A stretch of 38,422 nucleotides of DNA from Pseudomonadota bacterium. Lineage in GTDB: Bacteria > Bdellovibrionota_C > UBA2361 > OMII01. This document shows positions 7,055 through 15,570 of this stretch, in pieces. A program made the position numbers and the translations under genes. Within the stretch, counting starts at the first letter, position 1; every line of letters begins with the position of its first letter. Location: positions 1 through 38,422 of the forward strand of contig JAPLFS010000033.1 of NCBI GenBank assembly GCA_026390555.1, in the 5' to 3' direction. The notes beneath the pieces are model-generated. The model did no database searches. It was not told the DNA's origin and worked only from the letters and a program-made list of their open reading frames with translations.

Positions 7055-8166
7055 GTTTTTCTGTCATTAAAAGACACGACTCTATCAAAGGATCGATCTT
7101 ACCATCGAGCACTCCGTTTACATCCGAGGTCTCATAATCACTCCTGAGATCCTTTACCAATTGATACGGCTGCATTACGTAGTTTCTAATCTGGCTTCCA
7201 AAATCGATCTTCTTTCTCTGACCTTTAAGCTGATCGATCCTATCGCGCTGCTGATCCTGCTCGAGCTCGTACAGCTTTGATTTAAGGATCTTCATCGCCC
7301 TGGATTTATTTTTATGTTGAGATCTTTCGCTCTGACAGGCAACCACAATTCCTGTCGGAATATGGGTTAATCGTACAGCTGAGTCGGTTTTATTAACGTG
7401 CTGCCCACCGGCACCCGAGGAACGATAGGTATCAACCCGTAGATCGTCATCTTTTACCTCAACTTCGATCTCCTCTTCTATGTCAGGGGTAACGCTAACC
7501 GAGGCAAACGAGGTATGTCGACGCGCATTTGAATCAAATGGAGAGATCCTTACCAGCCGATGCACACCACTCTCGTTTCTTAAGTGTCCGTAGGGGTAGG
7601 CGCCCTCAATCAGCACCGTCACGCTCTTAATCCCAGCGCCATCACCCGGCTGGATATCCATAACCTCGATCTTAAAGCGCTTGCTCTCTGCCCACCTAAG
7701 ATACATGCGCAACAACATCTCGCCCCAATCCTGCGCCTCGGTTCCACCTGCGCCGGCGTTGATCTCTAGGATAGCGTTCTGGCTATCGAACTCACCCTTC
7801 ATCTTGCACTTAAACTCAAGGGTTCCGATCAACCCCTCAAGCTCCACCATCAGGCGTAGCGCCTCTAGGATAAATTCCTGGTCATTTGAATCGCGCCCAA
7901 GCTCAAAGGCCGTCTCGGTATCGGCTTGTACTGAGGCAATTTTTTTAAACTGCTCAAGCCGCTCTACGCACTGCGCACGCTCGCGCATAAGGGCTTTGGC
8001 CTTATTAGCATCGCTCCAGATCTCGTTTGATTGAGATTGCTGCTCAAGCTCCTCTACCTTGGTCGTTAGGGTAGGGATGTCAAAGAAACCCCCTCAAGAC
8101 CTCAACGCGTGCGCTCAGGCCCTGTAGCTTGTACTTAAATTCGGATGGTTCAAAAAGAGCTGTCAT
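7044..8166 (-). CDS. prfB: Peptide chain release factor 2, with programmed +1 frameshift
   Basis: RF2 terminates translation at UGA and UAA. Translation starts at the ATG at 8166 (MTALFEPSEFKYKLQ), reads 28 codons to an in-frame TGA at 8082-8080, shifts +1 and continues for 345 residues, giving about 373 in total. The GGQ peptidyl-hydrolysis motif is present (YRSSGAGGQHVNKTDSAVR), as are INAGAGGTEAQDWGEMLLRM and the recognition-loop region RRHTSFASVSVTP (SPF-type anticodon loop in SPFDSNARR). The frame opened only from 7988 would miss about 59 N-terminal residues. It overlaps the downstream BioF-like start by 11 nt. Confidence 0.97.
8079..8094 (-). promoter_or_regulatory. prfB programmed +1 frameshift site
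   Basis: The minus strand reads AGGGGGTTTCTTTGAC. This is the classical RF2 recoding cassette: an internal Shine-Dalgarno AGGGGG, 3 nt, the slippery CTT, the weak stop TGA, then C. Only TTT replaces the TAT of Escherichia coli. Low RF2 lets the ribosome slip from CTT to TTT and read GAC (Asp), so RF2 controls its own synthesis. Confidence 0.97.
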
Positions 8167-8203
8167 AGCCTCCGTATACGTCTCTATCAGGGTCTCGTCA
8201 ATG

Positions 8204-8737
8204 CTAGAGCGTATCTATGAGTGCCCTAATCTTGCGCTCCCGCCGCCGCATACGCTGCGCGTCCTTGAATGGAACCTTCTCGTGATCGTAGCCACATAGG
8301 TGCAGCACACCGTGTACAACGAGACGAATAAGCTCCTGATATGGCGTAACTCCGAAGCTGCTCGCCTGTTGTAGCGTTGTTTCAGTTGAAATAACGAGGT
8401 CCCCAAGGTAGGTATTAAAAAGATCCGGCGTCTTTCTCTTGCCACTTATCTCTGCTGGCAAAAACTGCGGAAAAGAGAGCACGTCGGTGGCCTTATCCTT
8501 TTTCCGATACTCCTTATTTATCTCCCGAATGCGCGCATCATCGGTAAGAACTACATTTAACTCACAGATGTTTTTTAAAGCTATCTCGCTCTCGACCTGC
8601 GCCAAGACCTCTGAAACAAGTTGACGCAACGTGGCGGCAGAGAGCTTAAGCTTTCTGCTCTCAATCGAGAGATGAATCCTCCATTGGCGCGCTGGGGCAG
8701 GGGGGTGCTTAAGCGAGCGCCGCGTTCTTTTAGGCAT
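8204..8737 (-). CDS. ybeY: Endoribonuclease YbeY (rRNA maturation)
   Basis: Single-strand endoribonuclease for 16S rRNA 3'-end maturation and ribosome quality control, 177 residues from the chosen start. The zinc site HGVLHLCGYDHEK (family HGxLHLxGYDH) is intact near the C-terminus, with the LSFPQFLP and LGDLVIS regions before it. The ATG at 8737 (MPKRTRRSLKHPPAP) was preferred; an alternative ATG at 8749 and a longer one at 8797 would push the N-terminus far into phoH. Even so it overlaps phoH by 8 nt. It sits between phoH and prfB, and the phoH-ybeY pairing is widespread. Confidence 0.95.
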   Translation of the reverse strand: MPKRTRRSLKHPPAPARQWRIHLSIESRKLKLSAATLRQLVSEVLAQVESEIALKNICELNVVLTDDARIREINKEYRKKDKATDVLSFPQFLPAEISGKRKTPDLFNTYLGDLVISTETTLQQASSFGVTPYQELIRLVVHGVLHLCGYDHEKVPFKDAQRMRRRERKIRALIDTL

Positions 8738-9722
8738 CGTCACGGTCATAAGCCCGAATAATGCGCGAGACAAGTGGATGCCGCACGACATCTTCATCAG
8801 TAAAATGAACTATAGATATCCCCAACGTATCTTTCAGGATCTTAACCGCATGATTTAACCCTGATGGTACTCCACGCGGTAGATCGATCTGCGTTACGTC
8901 GCCTGTAACAACACAGGTCGATCCGAACCCAATTCTAGTAAGCAACATCTTCATCTGCACCGGAGTTGTATTCTGGGCCTCATCGAGGATTACAAAGGCG
9001 TTAGAAAGTGTTCGTCCGCGCATAAACGCAAGGGGCGCAACCTCTATCGCACCCTTCTCGATCAGCTCCTTTGCACGCTCAGGATCTATCATATCGTGCA
9101 GTGCGTCATAGAGCGGACGTAGATACGGGTTGACCTTTTCGGCCATATCTCCTGGAAGAAATCCGAGCTTCTCTCCGGCCTCAACCGCAGGACGACAGAG
9201 CACTATGCGCTTTACATCCTTGTTAAGGAGCGCCGTTACAGCCATCGCCATCGCAAGGTAGGTCTTGCCGGTTCCGGCAGGCCCTACACCGAACACCACG
9301 TCGTGGTTCTTAATGTCCTCGATATAACTTTTCTGACGGAATGTTTTCGGCACGATCTTAGTGCGCTTGCCGGAGACCCGAATCTCATCGCGAAAGAGCT
9401 CCTCAAGCCGTAGCCGTCTATTACCTGCGAGCATCTTAATGGCGCGCTCTACGTCGCCCTTAAAGAGCCCCTCACCCTGTTCGATAAGTCCACGTAGTTG
9501 CACCAAGAGATCGTGTCCAAGCTCGACATCGGTGTCCTGCCCAACCAGGGTAAGTCCGTCAGCGGAGCGTCCGATCTTTAACCCAAGCTCGCGCTCTATA
9601 ATCCGCAGGTTCTCATCGGCATCGCCAACTAACATCTGCATTACGCTCGACTCCGGAAATGGCACCCCCATCTCCTTCGTTGCGCCGGTTGGGTCTCCTG
9701 AACGTCGTCCGTATCCTGTCAT
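8730..9722 (-). CDS. PhoH-like ATPase (PhoL type)
   Basis: 330 residues. The N-terminal KH-like region (MQMLVGDADENLRIIERELG) is followed by the PhoH ATPase domain with Walker A GPAGTGKTYLAMAMAV (about 146-161), LCRPAVEAGEKLGFLPGDM, and Walker B FVILDEAQNTTP. PhoH/PhoL proteins are predicted RNA-linked ATPases and pair genetically with YbeY, as here, with an 8-nt overlap. The start ATG at 9722 has AAAGAGAT just upstream. An internal ATG (MGVPFPESS) could be an alternative start. Confidence 0.95.
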   Translation of the reverse strand: MTGYGRRSGDPTGATKEMGVPFPESSVMQMLVGDADENLRIIERELGLKIGRSADGLTLVGQDTDVELGHDLLVQLRGLIEQGEGLFKGDVERAIKMLAGNRRLRLEELFRDEIRVSGKRTKIVPKTFRQKSYIEDIKNHDVVFGVGPAGTGKTYLAMAMAVTALLNKDVKRIVLCRPAVEAGEKLGFLPGDMAEKVNPYLRPLYDALHDMIDPERAKELIEKGAIEVAPLAFMRGRTLSNAFVILDEAQNTTPVQMKMLLTRIGFGSTCVVTGDVTQIDLPRGVPSGLNHAVKILKDTLGISIVHFTDEDVVRHPLVSRIIRAYDRDDA

Positions 9723-9850
9723 TATCTCTTTCTCTCTATATATCTCTTGCTGACTCGCCTCAGACGAATCAATACAACTCCCTATAGAGTCTCACGATTA
9801 GCCCCTAACGATCCACAACAGAAATAGCTCCCTACTTAAACTGCCTTGAT

Positions 9851-11116
9851 TCAAGAGCTTTTTATGGGATAAGTTCCTGGCGCTGCATCCCCCCTAAGGT
9901 GCCGTCGTATCAGATCAAGTGCTACATGGCTGGCATAGACACGGACCTTCTCCCTTTCGTTTACATAAAGACACCGAACCTCGGTCGACCCCCGAGGGGA
10001 AGAGAGCCCCACAAAGAAGGTTCCAACAGGCATGGCGTCACCGCCCACAGTTGGACCGGCCACACCACTAACAGCAACACCGATCTCAGTTTTAAAGCAC
10101 TCACGTACCGATTGCGCCATAATCCTGACCGTTTCGGCGCTTACCGCGCCGTGCTCCTGCAATACCTCGGATGGCACGCCTAACATCTCCTGCTTTATCT
10201 CTTCGTTGTAGGCAACGATAGAGCCACGATAGACCTTAGAGGCCCCCGGGGTGCGGGTCAGTAGCTCCGCAAGCATGCCGCCGGTACACGACTCTGCGGT
10301 CGAAATGGTCACACCGTTTTTTTCAAGTAGGTGTTGTAGGCTCTCAAGAAAGCTCTCTCCCATCTGCTCACTAAAGATACAGGCGGGAGTTATGGCTCTA
10401 CGTACCTGCTCGCTAAAGAGTGCGAGATCCGGCCGCTGACTCTTAAGCACCACCTGTACCTCCGGAAAAGCGGCGCGGTACGATACGGCTACATCTATCG
10501 GCAACCGCAAGGCCTCAATCCTCTGACCGATAGTAGATTCAGGCAAACCGAAAACCTTAAAGCATGCGCGCTGGATAGTTGGAACAGAGCCACAGCGTGC
10601 CTTAATAAGGGGCCAGACAGAGGAGCGAAACATCTGCTTAAATTCTGCGGGCACGCCGGAAAGCGCAGACACAACTCCTTCGTTCGGGCGCTGCAGCATA
10701 AAGCCAGGGGCGCTACCAAGCTCATTTATGATGATCGCTGCCCCCTCTGGTAAGAACGCCTGTCTAAGATTTATTCCATCAGCCTCACGTCCGCGCTTTT
10801 TAAAAAACCCCTCGACCTGCGCACGCGCCTCAGTACTCTCAACAACGCTCACCCCAGCAAACGCAGCTACCGCCGCACGGGTTAAATCATCCGTAGTTGG
10901 CCCAAGCCCCCCTGATGTAATAACGATATCGCTCACGGCGCTCAGTGCTTGCAGCCCAGTTACTATCTCGCCCAGGTTATCATCAACCACCAGCACACGC
11001 CGCAACGTCAGCCCTAATTCAGCGAGCTCACGCGCTACGAAGTTTGAATTTGTATCTATGACCCGACCATCAAGCAGCTCAGAGCCGGTGGCCAGAACGG
11101 AAACATAGCAGCTCAT
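9851..11116 (-). CDS. cinA: CinA-family protein (MoCF domain plus NMN deamidase domain)
   Basis: 421 residues. The N-terminal molybdopterin-binding-like domain (ELLDGRVIDTNSNFVAREL; TSGGLGPTTDDLTRAA) acts as a pyrophosphatase on ADP-ribose or NAD-related nucleotides in characterised members. The C-terminal PncC domain (STAESCTGGMLAELLTRTPG, GVAGPTVGG) deamidates nicotinamide mononucleotide in NAD salvage. Both are full length. The start ATG overlaps the stop of the upstream M23 gene as ATGA (11113-11116), so translation is coupled. CinA is also known as a competence- or damage-inducible protein in some species. Confidence 0.95.
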   Translation of the reverse strand: MSCYVSVLATGSELLDGRVIDTNSNFVARELAELGLTLRRVLVVDDNLGEIVTGLQALSAVSDIVITSGGLGPTTDDLTRAAVAAFAGVSVVESTEARAQVEGFFKKRGREADGINLRQAFLPEGAAIIINELGSAPGFMLQRPNEGVVSALSGVPAEFKQMFRSSVWPLIKARCGSVPTIQRACFKVFGLPESTIGQRIEALRLPIDVAVSYRAAFPEVQVVLKSQRPDLALFSEQVRRAITPACIFSEQMGESFLESLQHLLEKNGVTISTAESCTGGMLAELLTRTPGASKVYRGSIVAYNEEIKQEMLGVPSEVLQEHGAVSAETVRIMAQSVRECFKTEIGVAVSGVAGPTVGGDAMPVGTFFVGLSSPRGSTEVRCLYVNEREKVRVYASHVALDLIRRHLRGDAAPGTYPIKSS

Positions 11117-12474
11117 GCCTTGCTTTTACGCCCAACGGCTGCAACAGCGACGCTGTCGTGCTCTTTCTTCATCTCTGAAAGTCTTGCGATCACGTTTGCT
11201 GAGGGCTTAATTACTCCAATATCATGTGCAATCTTAGCCCGCATCGGATCAATATACTTACCCTTATCAAAGAGTCCGTAGTGCAGGTGCGGGCCACTTG
11301 CTAGTCCGGTACTCCCCACAGCGCCGAGAACACTTCCACGTGCTATGCGCGCGCCGCGCCTGGCCTGCGTTGCGATCTTACTTAGATGCATATATTCGCT
11401 CGTATAGCGTGAGCCATGCGAGATGCGCACCATGTAGCCTGTGGTTTTTGAGTATCCTGAATAGATCACAAGCCCATCACCAACGCTGCGCACAGGGGTG
11501 CCGGTAGGTGCTGAAAAATCGACGCCGTTATGTGGACGCTTAATCTTTAACACTGGATGAAATCTGGCGTTCGAAAAAACCGACGAGATCCTGGTGTACT
11601 TAAGGGGATAACGGAGAAAGCCCTTACTCGGTACCTGACCCTTTTCATCAAAGTAGCGAATGCTACCGTCCTTCGCTACATCGCGCACAACAGCGAGCAT
11701 CTCACCACGGATGCGCAAGGAGGCGCTTCGGATCTCTCCGGTATCGAACACGCTACCATCATCCATTACTCGCTCTTCAAACGAGATGGTAAAGGTGTCG
11801 CCGGGCTGCAAATCGCGGCTAAATTCGACGCGCTCGCCAAATAGATCGACGAAATCATCGATTACGGAGTAGGGGAGCTTGATGGCGCGCGCTGAATCAA
11901 CCAGCGAGGTAAAGATCGTACCAGATACCTTCCTCTCTCTGCTGGTGAGCCTGACCTTTTCGATACGAGATCTGTATCCAAGCTCTGTATTGCCCTCGAT
12001 AATCATAGTACTGCCGTCCGGCAGTGCCCGTCGTAGCTCAATCAACTCGCCGTTCCTACGCTTAAGATGAATTACCTCGCCGGCCCGCAACGGGTGCCTC
12101 TTCTCGCCCCGCTTAGCAAAGGCCTCGACAAAATCTGAGGCCCTGAAAGCGGCTCCCCGCAGCGTGCTCCAGAGGGCCTCGGGGGTCGTGCCGTTTTTTA
12201 TGGTAATGACGGTTTGTTTATCATCCCCAGATAGGTCGCCAAGGGGGTGCTGTGCGGTTTGTATGATAATATCGGTGCGGGGTGCCTGTTCGTCGTTTTG
12301 TAGGAGTAATCCAAGCTTTCGAAAGGGGCTATCCTTGTCGTAGAGCAGACTGTCCGAGGCGTACTGCACATCTAACGCCTTGAAGAGGTGTTGTGCAGGT
12401 TGACTCATTGTTACGATAAGTACGCCACCCAACAACACAATAGTTGTCCGAGCGGCCCATAGATAGGTATTCAT
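11113..12474 (-). CDS. M23 family peptidoglycan endopeptidase, membrane-anchored
   Basis: 453 residues. An N-terminal membrane anchor (about 7-24) is followed by an OapA/LysM-like region (HPLRAGEVIHLKRRNGELIE) and a MepM/Csd3-type middle domain. The LytM/M23 metallopeptidase domain (about 295-415) has zinc ligands visible in RPHNGVDFSAPTG (HxxxD) and GPHLHYGLF (HxH). Such enzymes cut peptide cross-links in peptidoglycan in the periplasm. Overlap with cinA indicates co-transcription. It is the first gene of the leftward core block; upstream of it begins the repeat-rich accessory island. Confidence 0.93.
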   Translation of the reverse strand: MNTYLWAARTTIVLLGGVLIVTMSQPAQHLFKALDVQYASDSLLYDKDSPFRKLGLLLQNDEQAPRTDIIIQTAQHPLGDLSGDDKQTVITIKNGTTPEALWSTLRGAAFRASDFVEAFAKRGEKRHPLRAGEVIHLKRRNGELIELRRALPDGSTMIIEGNTELGYRSRIEKVRLTSRERKVSGTIFTSLVDSARAIKLPYSVIDDFVDLFGERVEFSRDLQPGDTFTISFEERVMDDGSVFDTGEIRSASLRIRGEMLAVVRDVAKDGSIRYFDEKGQVPSKGFLRYPLKYTRISSVFSNARFHPVLKIKRPHNGVDFSAPTGTPVRSVGDGLVIYSGYSKTTGYMVRISHGSRYTSEYMHLSKIATQARRGARIARGSVLGAVGSTGLASGPHLHYGLFDKGKYIDPMRAKIAHDIGVIKPSANVIARLSEMKKEHDSVAVAAVGRKSKA

Positions 12475-12523
12475 GCAGACCTGATTCTACCCAGCTTTAT
12501 CAGGGTCGAACAAGCCCCCCCCT

Positions 12524-12675
12524 GCTCGACTGGTCAGATCCCTGTGCGTTAGCCCCTATCAAGGGGCGATTTTACGGAGCTACGCAAACTGGGGTGGGAA
12601 CAAACCCCTCAGGGGTCGATTTACGGAGCAAATCGGGGGGTGATAATACTGACTATTCACGCCCCCAAATAAGCC
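12524..12675 (+). repeat. Intergenic palindromic repeat, copy 2, with an internal half-copy
   Basis: The region 12599-12660 matches the minus strand of 2665-2730 (AACCCCTCAGGGGTCGATTT, then AGCAAATC, GGGGTGATAATA and GACTATTCAC). A related unit, GCCCCTATCAAGGGGCGATT, precedes it at about 12551-12571, so this copy looks internally duplicated. Several short G/C hairpins occur. No gene is seen between the M23 start at 12474 and the first island repeat at 12699; the region should also hold the M23 promoter, which I could not pin down. Confidence 0.6.
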
Positions 12676-12698
12676 TCCCCGATCGGTTTAATCGCCTA

Positions 12699-12866
12699 TA
12701 CTATTGCTCTTTTTTGGCGACTTACGCCCTATTCCCACACCCAACCTGCACCAGAACCACGCTAGAGGTGCTGCGGGCAGGGCCAAGCCCTACAAAATTC
12801 TCACGGGAACCACTCTGTAACTAGAAGCAAATACTTGCCAAAAGTGGTTCGAGCTTCCTATCCTTT
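12699..12866 (+). repeat. Island repeat copy R1 (part B only)
   Basis: First of five B-type copies. It runs from CTATTGCTCTTTTTTGGCGA through the conserved TGCACCAGAACCACGCTAGA and AGGGCCAAGCCCT hairpin to CTTCCTATCCTT. Part A is absent, so this is the left border of the island. It touches the foreign nitroreductase fragment, whose first in-frame ATG lies 2 nt further on. Confidence 0.85.
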
Positions 12867-12867
12867 C

Positions 12868-13062
12868 ATGATTGCAGCGCGCGCTGTCGGCATGAACTGC
12901 GGGCCCATGTGCGCCGTCAATCTGGCAAAGGTCTATGCGTAGTTCTTTCCGGGCGCCAGCTCGCAGGCCAACTTTCTCATCAGCCTGGGTTACGGTTACA
13001 ACAGCAAGCTGTTTGGCCGCAACTCGCGCCTGAGCTTTGCGCAGGCTTGCAGCCTTATTTGA
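12868..13062 (+). pseudogene. C-terminal fragment of a nitroreductase-family flavoprotein, with an internal stop
   Basis: In one frame it reads MIAARAVGMNCGPMCAVNLA, then VYA, a TAG at 12940-12942, then [20 protein letters not shown] and [12 protein letters not shown] followed by TGA. The NFL-x-LGYG and L-x-F-x-A-C-x-I tail is typical of RutE/HadB-like nitroreductases (malonic semialdehyde reductase group). About two thirds of the gene is missing at the 5' side, exactly where repeat R1 ends. The DNA is GC-rich like the adjoining dioxygenase, so both came in together, apparently from a proteobacterial aromatic-degradation cluster. Confidence 0.75.
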
Positions 13063-13127
13063 AAAATTAAAAGTATCCCTTGAGGCGGCTCTGCCCCTGG
13101 GCTGCCTGACAACACAGGAGACAAGAC

Positions 13128-14024
13128 ATGGCGCAACTCGAAGTACAAGATCTGGTGCAGGCCGTCATTGACCGCATGGCAAACTGCAAAGAGCCCCGCT
13201 TCAAAGAAGTCATGAGCGCGCTGGTCAAGCACGTTCATGCTTTTGTGCAAGAGGTTCAGCTCACGCCTGAAGAGTGGATGGGCACCATCGAGTTCCTCAC
13301 AGCAGCCGGTAAGATGTGCGATGAAAAACGCCAGGAGTTCATCCTCTTGTCCGACACCCTGGGCGTGTCGATGGCGGTGGTGGGTATTGAGCAGGCCAAG
13401 GGTGCCGTGGCGCTCAAGGCTACCCCACCCAAACTGGCGCCGACCGAGGCCACGGTGCTCGGCCCGTTTTTCTGGGAAGGTGCCCCTGAGCTGGAGCTGG
13501 GCGCAGACATCACAGGTGTGAGCTCCGGCACGCCGGCTTACTACCACGGCTGCGTCACCGACACCGACGGTAAACCGGTGGCCAACTGCACGCTCGACGT
13601 CTGGTCGGGCGACGGCGATGGTTTTTATGACCTGCAAAAAGGCGCAGACGCGCCAATGGCTTTGCGCGCACGCTTTCACACTGACGCGGCAGGCAACTAC
13701 CGCTTCTGGTCAATTCTTCCGGCCTATTACCCTGTGCCTGATGACGGCCCGGTGGGCGGTATGCTGCGCCGCATGGGTCGACACCCGAACCGGCCCGGCC
13801 ACATGCACACCATGCTCAGCGCGCCCGGGCACGAGCGCTTGATTACACACCTGTTTGTGTCTGACAGCCCGTTTCTCGATTCGGACGCCGTGTTCGGAGT
13901 GCGCAATAGCCTGATCGTCAACTTCGAGCCGCATCCGGCTGGCAAGGCGCCGGACGGCCGTCTCATGGACAAGCCCTTTCATGTCGCGCGTTACGACTTC
14001 CGGCTGGTGCCTTCGGCGGCCTAA
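13128..14024 (+). CDS. Intradiol ring-cleavage dioxygenase, probably hydroxyquinol 1,2-dioxygenase
   Basis: 298 residues. The N-terminal helical dimerisation domain (residues 1-100, RFKEVMSALVKHVHAFVQEV) leads into the catalytic beta-barrel with APTEATVLGPFFWEGAP and TDTDGKPVANCTLDVWSGDG. The non-haem Fe(III) ligands appear as Tyr in GFYDLQ, Tyr in AYYPVPDDGP and two histidines in RPGHMHTM. Such enzymes cleave hydroxyquinol to maleylacetate. AGGAG lies about 7 nt before the ATG. Strong GC-rich codon usage, unlike both core blocks, and a preceding nitroreductase stump point to recent transfer from a betaproteobacterium-like donor. No other pathway genes are present, so its role here is unclear. 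Confidence 0.85.
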   Translation: MAQLEVQDLVQAVIDRMANCKEPRFKEVMSALVKHVHAFVQEVQLTPEEWMGTIEFLTAAGKMCDEKRQEFILLSDTLGVSMAVVGIEQAKGAVALKATPPKLAPTEATVLGPFFWEGAPELELGADITGVSSGTPAYYHGCVTDTDGKPVANCTLDVWSGDGDGFYDLQKGADAPMALRARFHTDAAGNYRFWSILPAYYPVPDDGPVGGMLRRMGRHPNRPGHMHTMLSAPGHERLITHLFVSDSPFLDSDAVFGVRNSLIVNFEPHPAGKAPDGRLMDKPFHVARYDFRLVPSAA

Positions 14025-14083
14025 TCGTGATCTTAGGCAGGGGGTTATAGGGCATTGGATGGCTATTGATGAAATTTCTATCT

Positions 14084-14128
14084 AAGACTCATTTGACCCG
14101 CCGGTCGGTGAATGAGTTCTAAAGTCTT
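14084..14128. terminator. Inverted repeat after the dioxygenase, possible terminator
   Basis: AAGACTCATT near 14084 pairs in two steps with AATGAG (14111-14116) and AGTCTT (14123-14128), with a GC-rich loop (CCGCCGGTCGG). There is no clean T-tract on the plus strand directly after it, so termination is only a guess. It lies between the dioxygenase stop and repeat R2. Confidence 0.3.
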
Positions 14129-14136
14129 CACTCTAT

Positions 14137-14321
14137 AGGACCTGCGAGGATGGTCTATCTATTGCTCCTTTTTTGGCGACTTGCACCCTATTCCCTCACC
14201 CAACCTGCACCAGAACCACGCTAGAGGTGCGGCGGTCAGGGCCAAGGCCTACAAAATTCTCACGGGAGCAACTTTGCACCTAGAAGCAAATACCTACCAA
14301 TGGTGAATCGGTCTTCCTATC
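14137..14321 (+). repeat. Island repeat copy R2 (short part A plus part B)
   Basis: Begins with the last 30 nt of part A (GGACCTGCGAGGATGGTCTA, subtype shared with R4), then the CTATTGCTCCTTTTTTGGCG junction and a full B part with no indel in its first 140 nt relative to R1, R3 and R7. Part A is truncated on its left. Confidence 0.85.
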
Positions 14322-14413
14322 ATCAACGAATACTTCGCTGACCGGACGACCGGCGTCGCGCAAGAGAGAAGATGAAACAAGCGAAGACTAGAAAACCGAA
14401 GACGGATATAATA

Positions 14414-15121
14414 TTACTTTAATATCGCTTTAATTTTATTATAATAAATTGTAGTTGTTGCTTCAAAACCCGAGTCAGTACCTACAACTACCCAAATTTC
14501 GCCGTTGGAGTTAGATTCAACACTAATAGAGTTCATTGTTTTTAGGGTTACTAGGTTGTAGGCACTGGACTCTGTGCCATTAGCAAAATCTCCTATTAAT
14601 TTCATATTTGCCCCGTCTTGCGCTTGATTTCCTTTGTCTATGTTCATGCGGTAATAGTTTTCAGAATTATCTAGTACCTTTAATGGCTCAGAGGTAGAGG
14701 CACCTGCTTTAATAAATACATCTTCTGCTGGGGAACCACCTATTCCAGTAGCCCCATTTGATGCATTAGAGGCAAATTCAATTTCCATTGAAACATTATA
14801 GGTCCTATAGGGCACTAACTCAGTAATTTTCTTTTTTACAAACATAAACAAGTCATCACTATGATTATTGCCAGCTTGTTTTAATGCCCCATCAGTAATT
14901 TTCTGCGGGCTTGGTAACATCGAATGAGAAAATTCTAATTCATAGAACTCCTCTGCATTCGCTTCATTTGGATAGTCTGCAAAGCCCGCCGTCCAATCTT
15001 CTGAGTCTTCTTGAAAGTTGTATATGTATTCGGTTGGTTCGACTTCATTTGTTCGATCATTGTTTCCGCATCCTGCTAAAGCAAGTATCAATGTTGAAAA
15101 TATAATTAGTGTTTTGTTCAT
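14414..15121 (-). CDS. Secreted lipoprotein of unknown function, AT-rich
   Basis: 235 residues. The lipoprotein signal MNKTLIIFSTLILALAGCGN has a LAGC lipobox (Cys18). The mature part is acidic and Asn/Ser-rich with beta-sandwich-like segments (YNVSMEIEFASNASNGATG, GEIWVVVGTDSGFEATTTIY) that resemble carbohydrate-binding or choice-of-anchor domains, but I recognise no family. The DNA is far richer in A/T than its neighbours, with codon usage like Bacteroidota, so transfer is likely. Its minus orientation, opposite to the genes on either side, argues against an operon with them. No clear Shine-Dalgarno sequence precedes the ATG at 15121, which also fits a Bacteroidota-type donor. Confidence 0.75.
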   Translation of the reverse strand: MNKTLIIFSTLILALAGCGNNDRTNEVEPTEYIYNFQEDSEDWTAGFADYPNEANAEEFYELEFSHSMLPSPQKITDGALKQAGNNHSDDLFMFVKKKITELVPYRTYNVSMEIEFASNASNGATGIGGSPAEDVFIKAGASTSEPLKVLDNSENYYRMNIDKGNQAQDGANMKLIGDFANGTESSAYNLVTLKTMNSISVESNSNGEIWVVVGTDSGFEATTTIYYNKIKAILK

Positions 15122-15310
15122 TTTAATCTATTTTTTAATAGCTACTCTATAAAATCTTGGAATTGCATACCCACTGTTTTTCTTTATTCTCGCTATTCTG
15201 CTTAGTCAGATATCTACTTAAATCTTAGAGACTAATATTAAGGCCCCATTCCCCTTCTTGTAGCAACTAATAAAAACTTGCAAACGCTACTGCCAGGCTG
15301 CTTCAGACTG

Positions 15311-15570
15311 TAAGATTATTGTTACGGGGTTAATTCTGGTCCATCAAGCGCGCAACATAGCGCAACATCGTTTCCACACCCTCTCGGAGCTTTGGGGGTC
15401 GTGTATCTATCTGCTGCTTTTTGGCGACTTACACCATATTACCTCACCCAAGATGCACTAGAACCACGCTAGAGGTGTGGCGGTCAGGGCCAAGCCCTAC
15501 AAAATCGTCCCGGGAGCCACTCTGCACCTCAAAGCAAATACTTACCAAGAGTAAATCGGTCTTTCTATCC
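15311..15570 (+). repeat. Island repeat copy R3 (parts A and B, complete)
   Basis: Part A starts TAAGATTATTGTTACGGGGT and includes CATCAAGCGCGCAACATAGC and CGGAGCTTTGGGGGTCGTGT (subtype shared with R5). Part B follows from TTGGCGACTTACACC and ends CTTTCTATCCTT. One of two copies with both parts intact, about 260 bp. It separates the lipoprotein gene from the glycosidase gene. The 190 nt between the lipoprotein start and this repeat hold no visible gene. Confidence 0.85.

Noticed and set aside
13256-13982. Long antisense and alternate frames over the dioxygenase gene
   Set aside because: Expected in GC-rich DNA; the frame from 13128 has all catalytic motifs and a good Shine-Dalgarno sequence.
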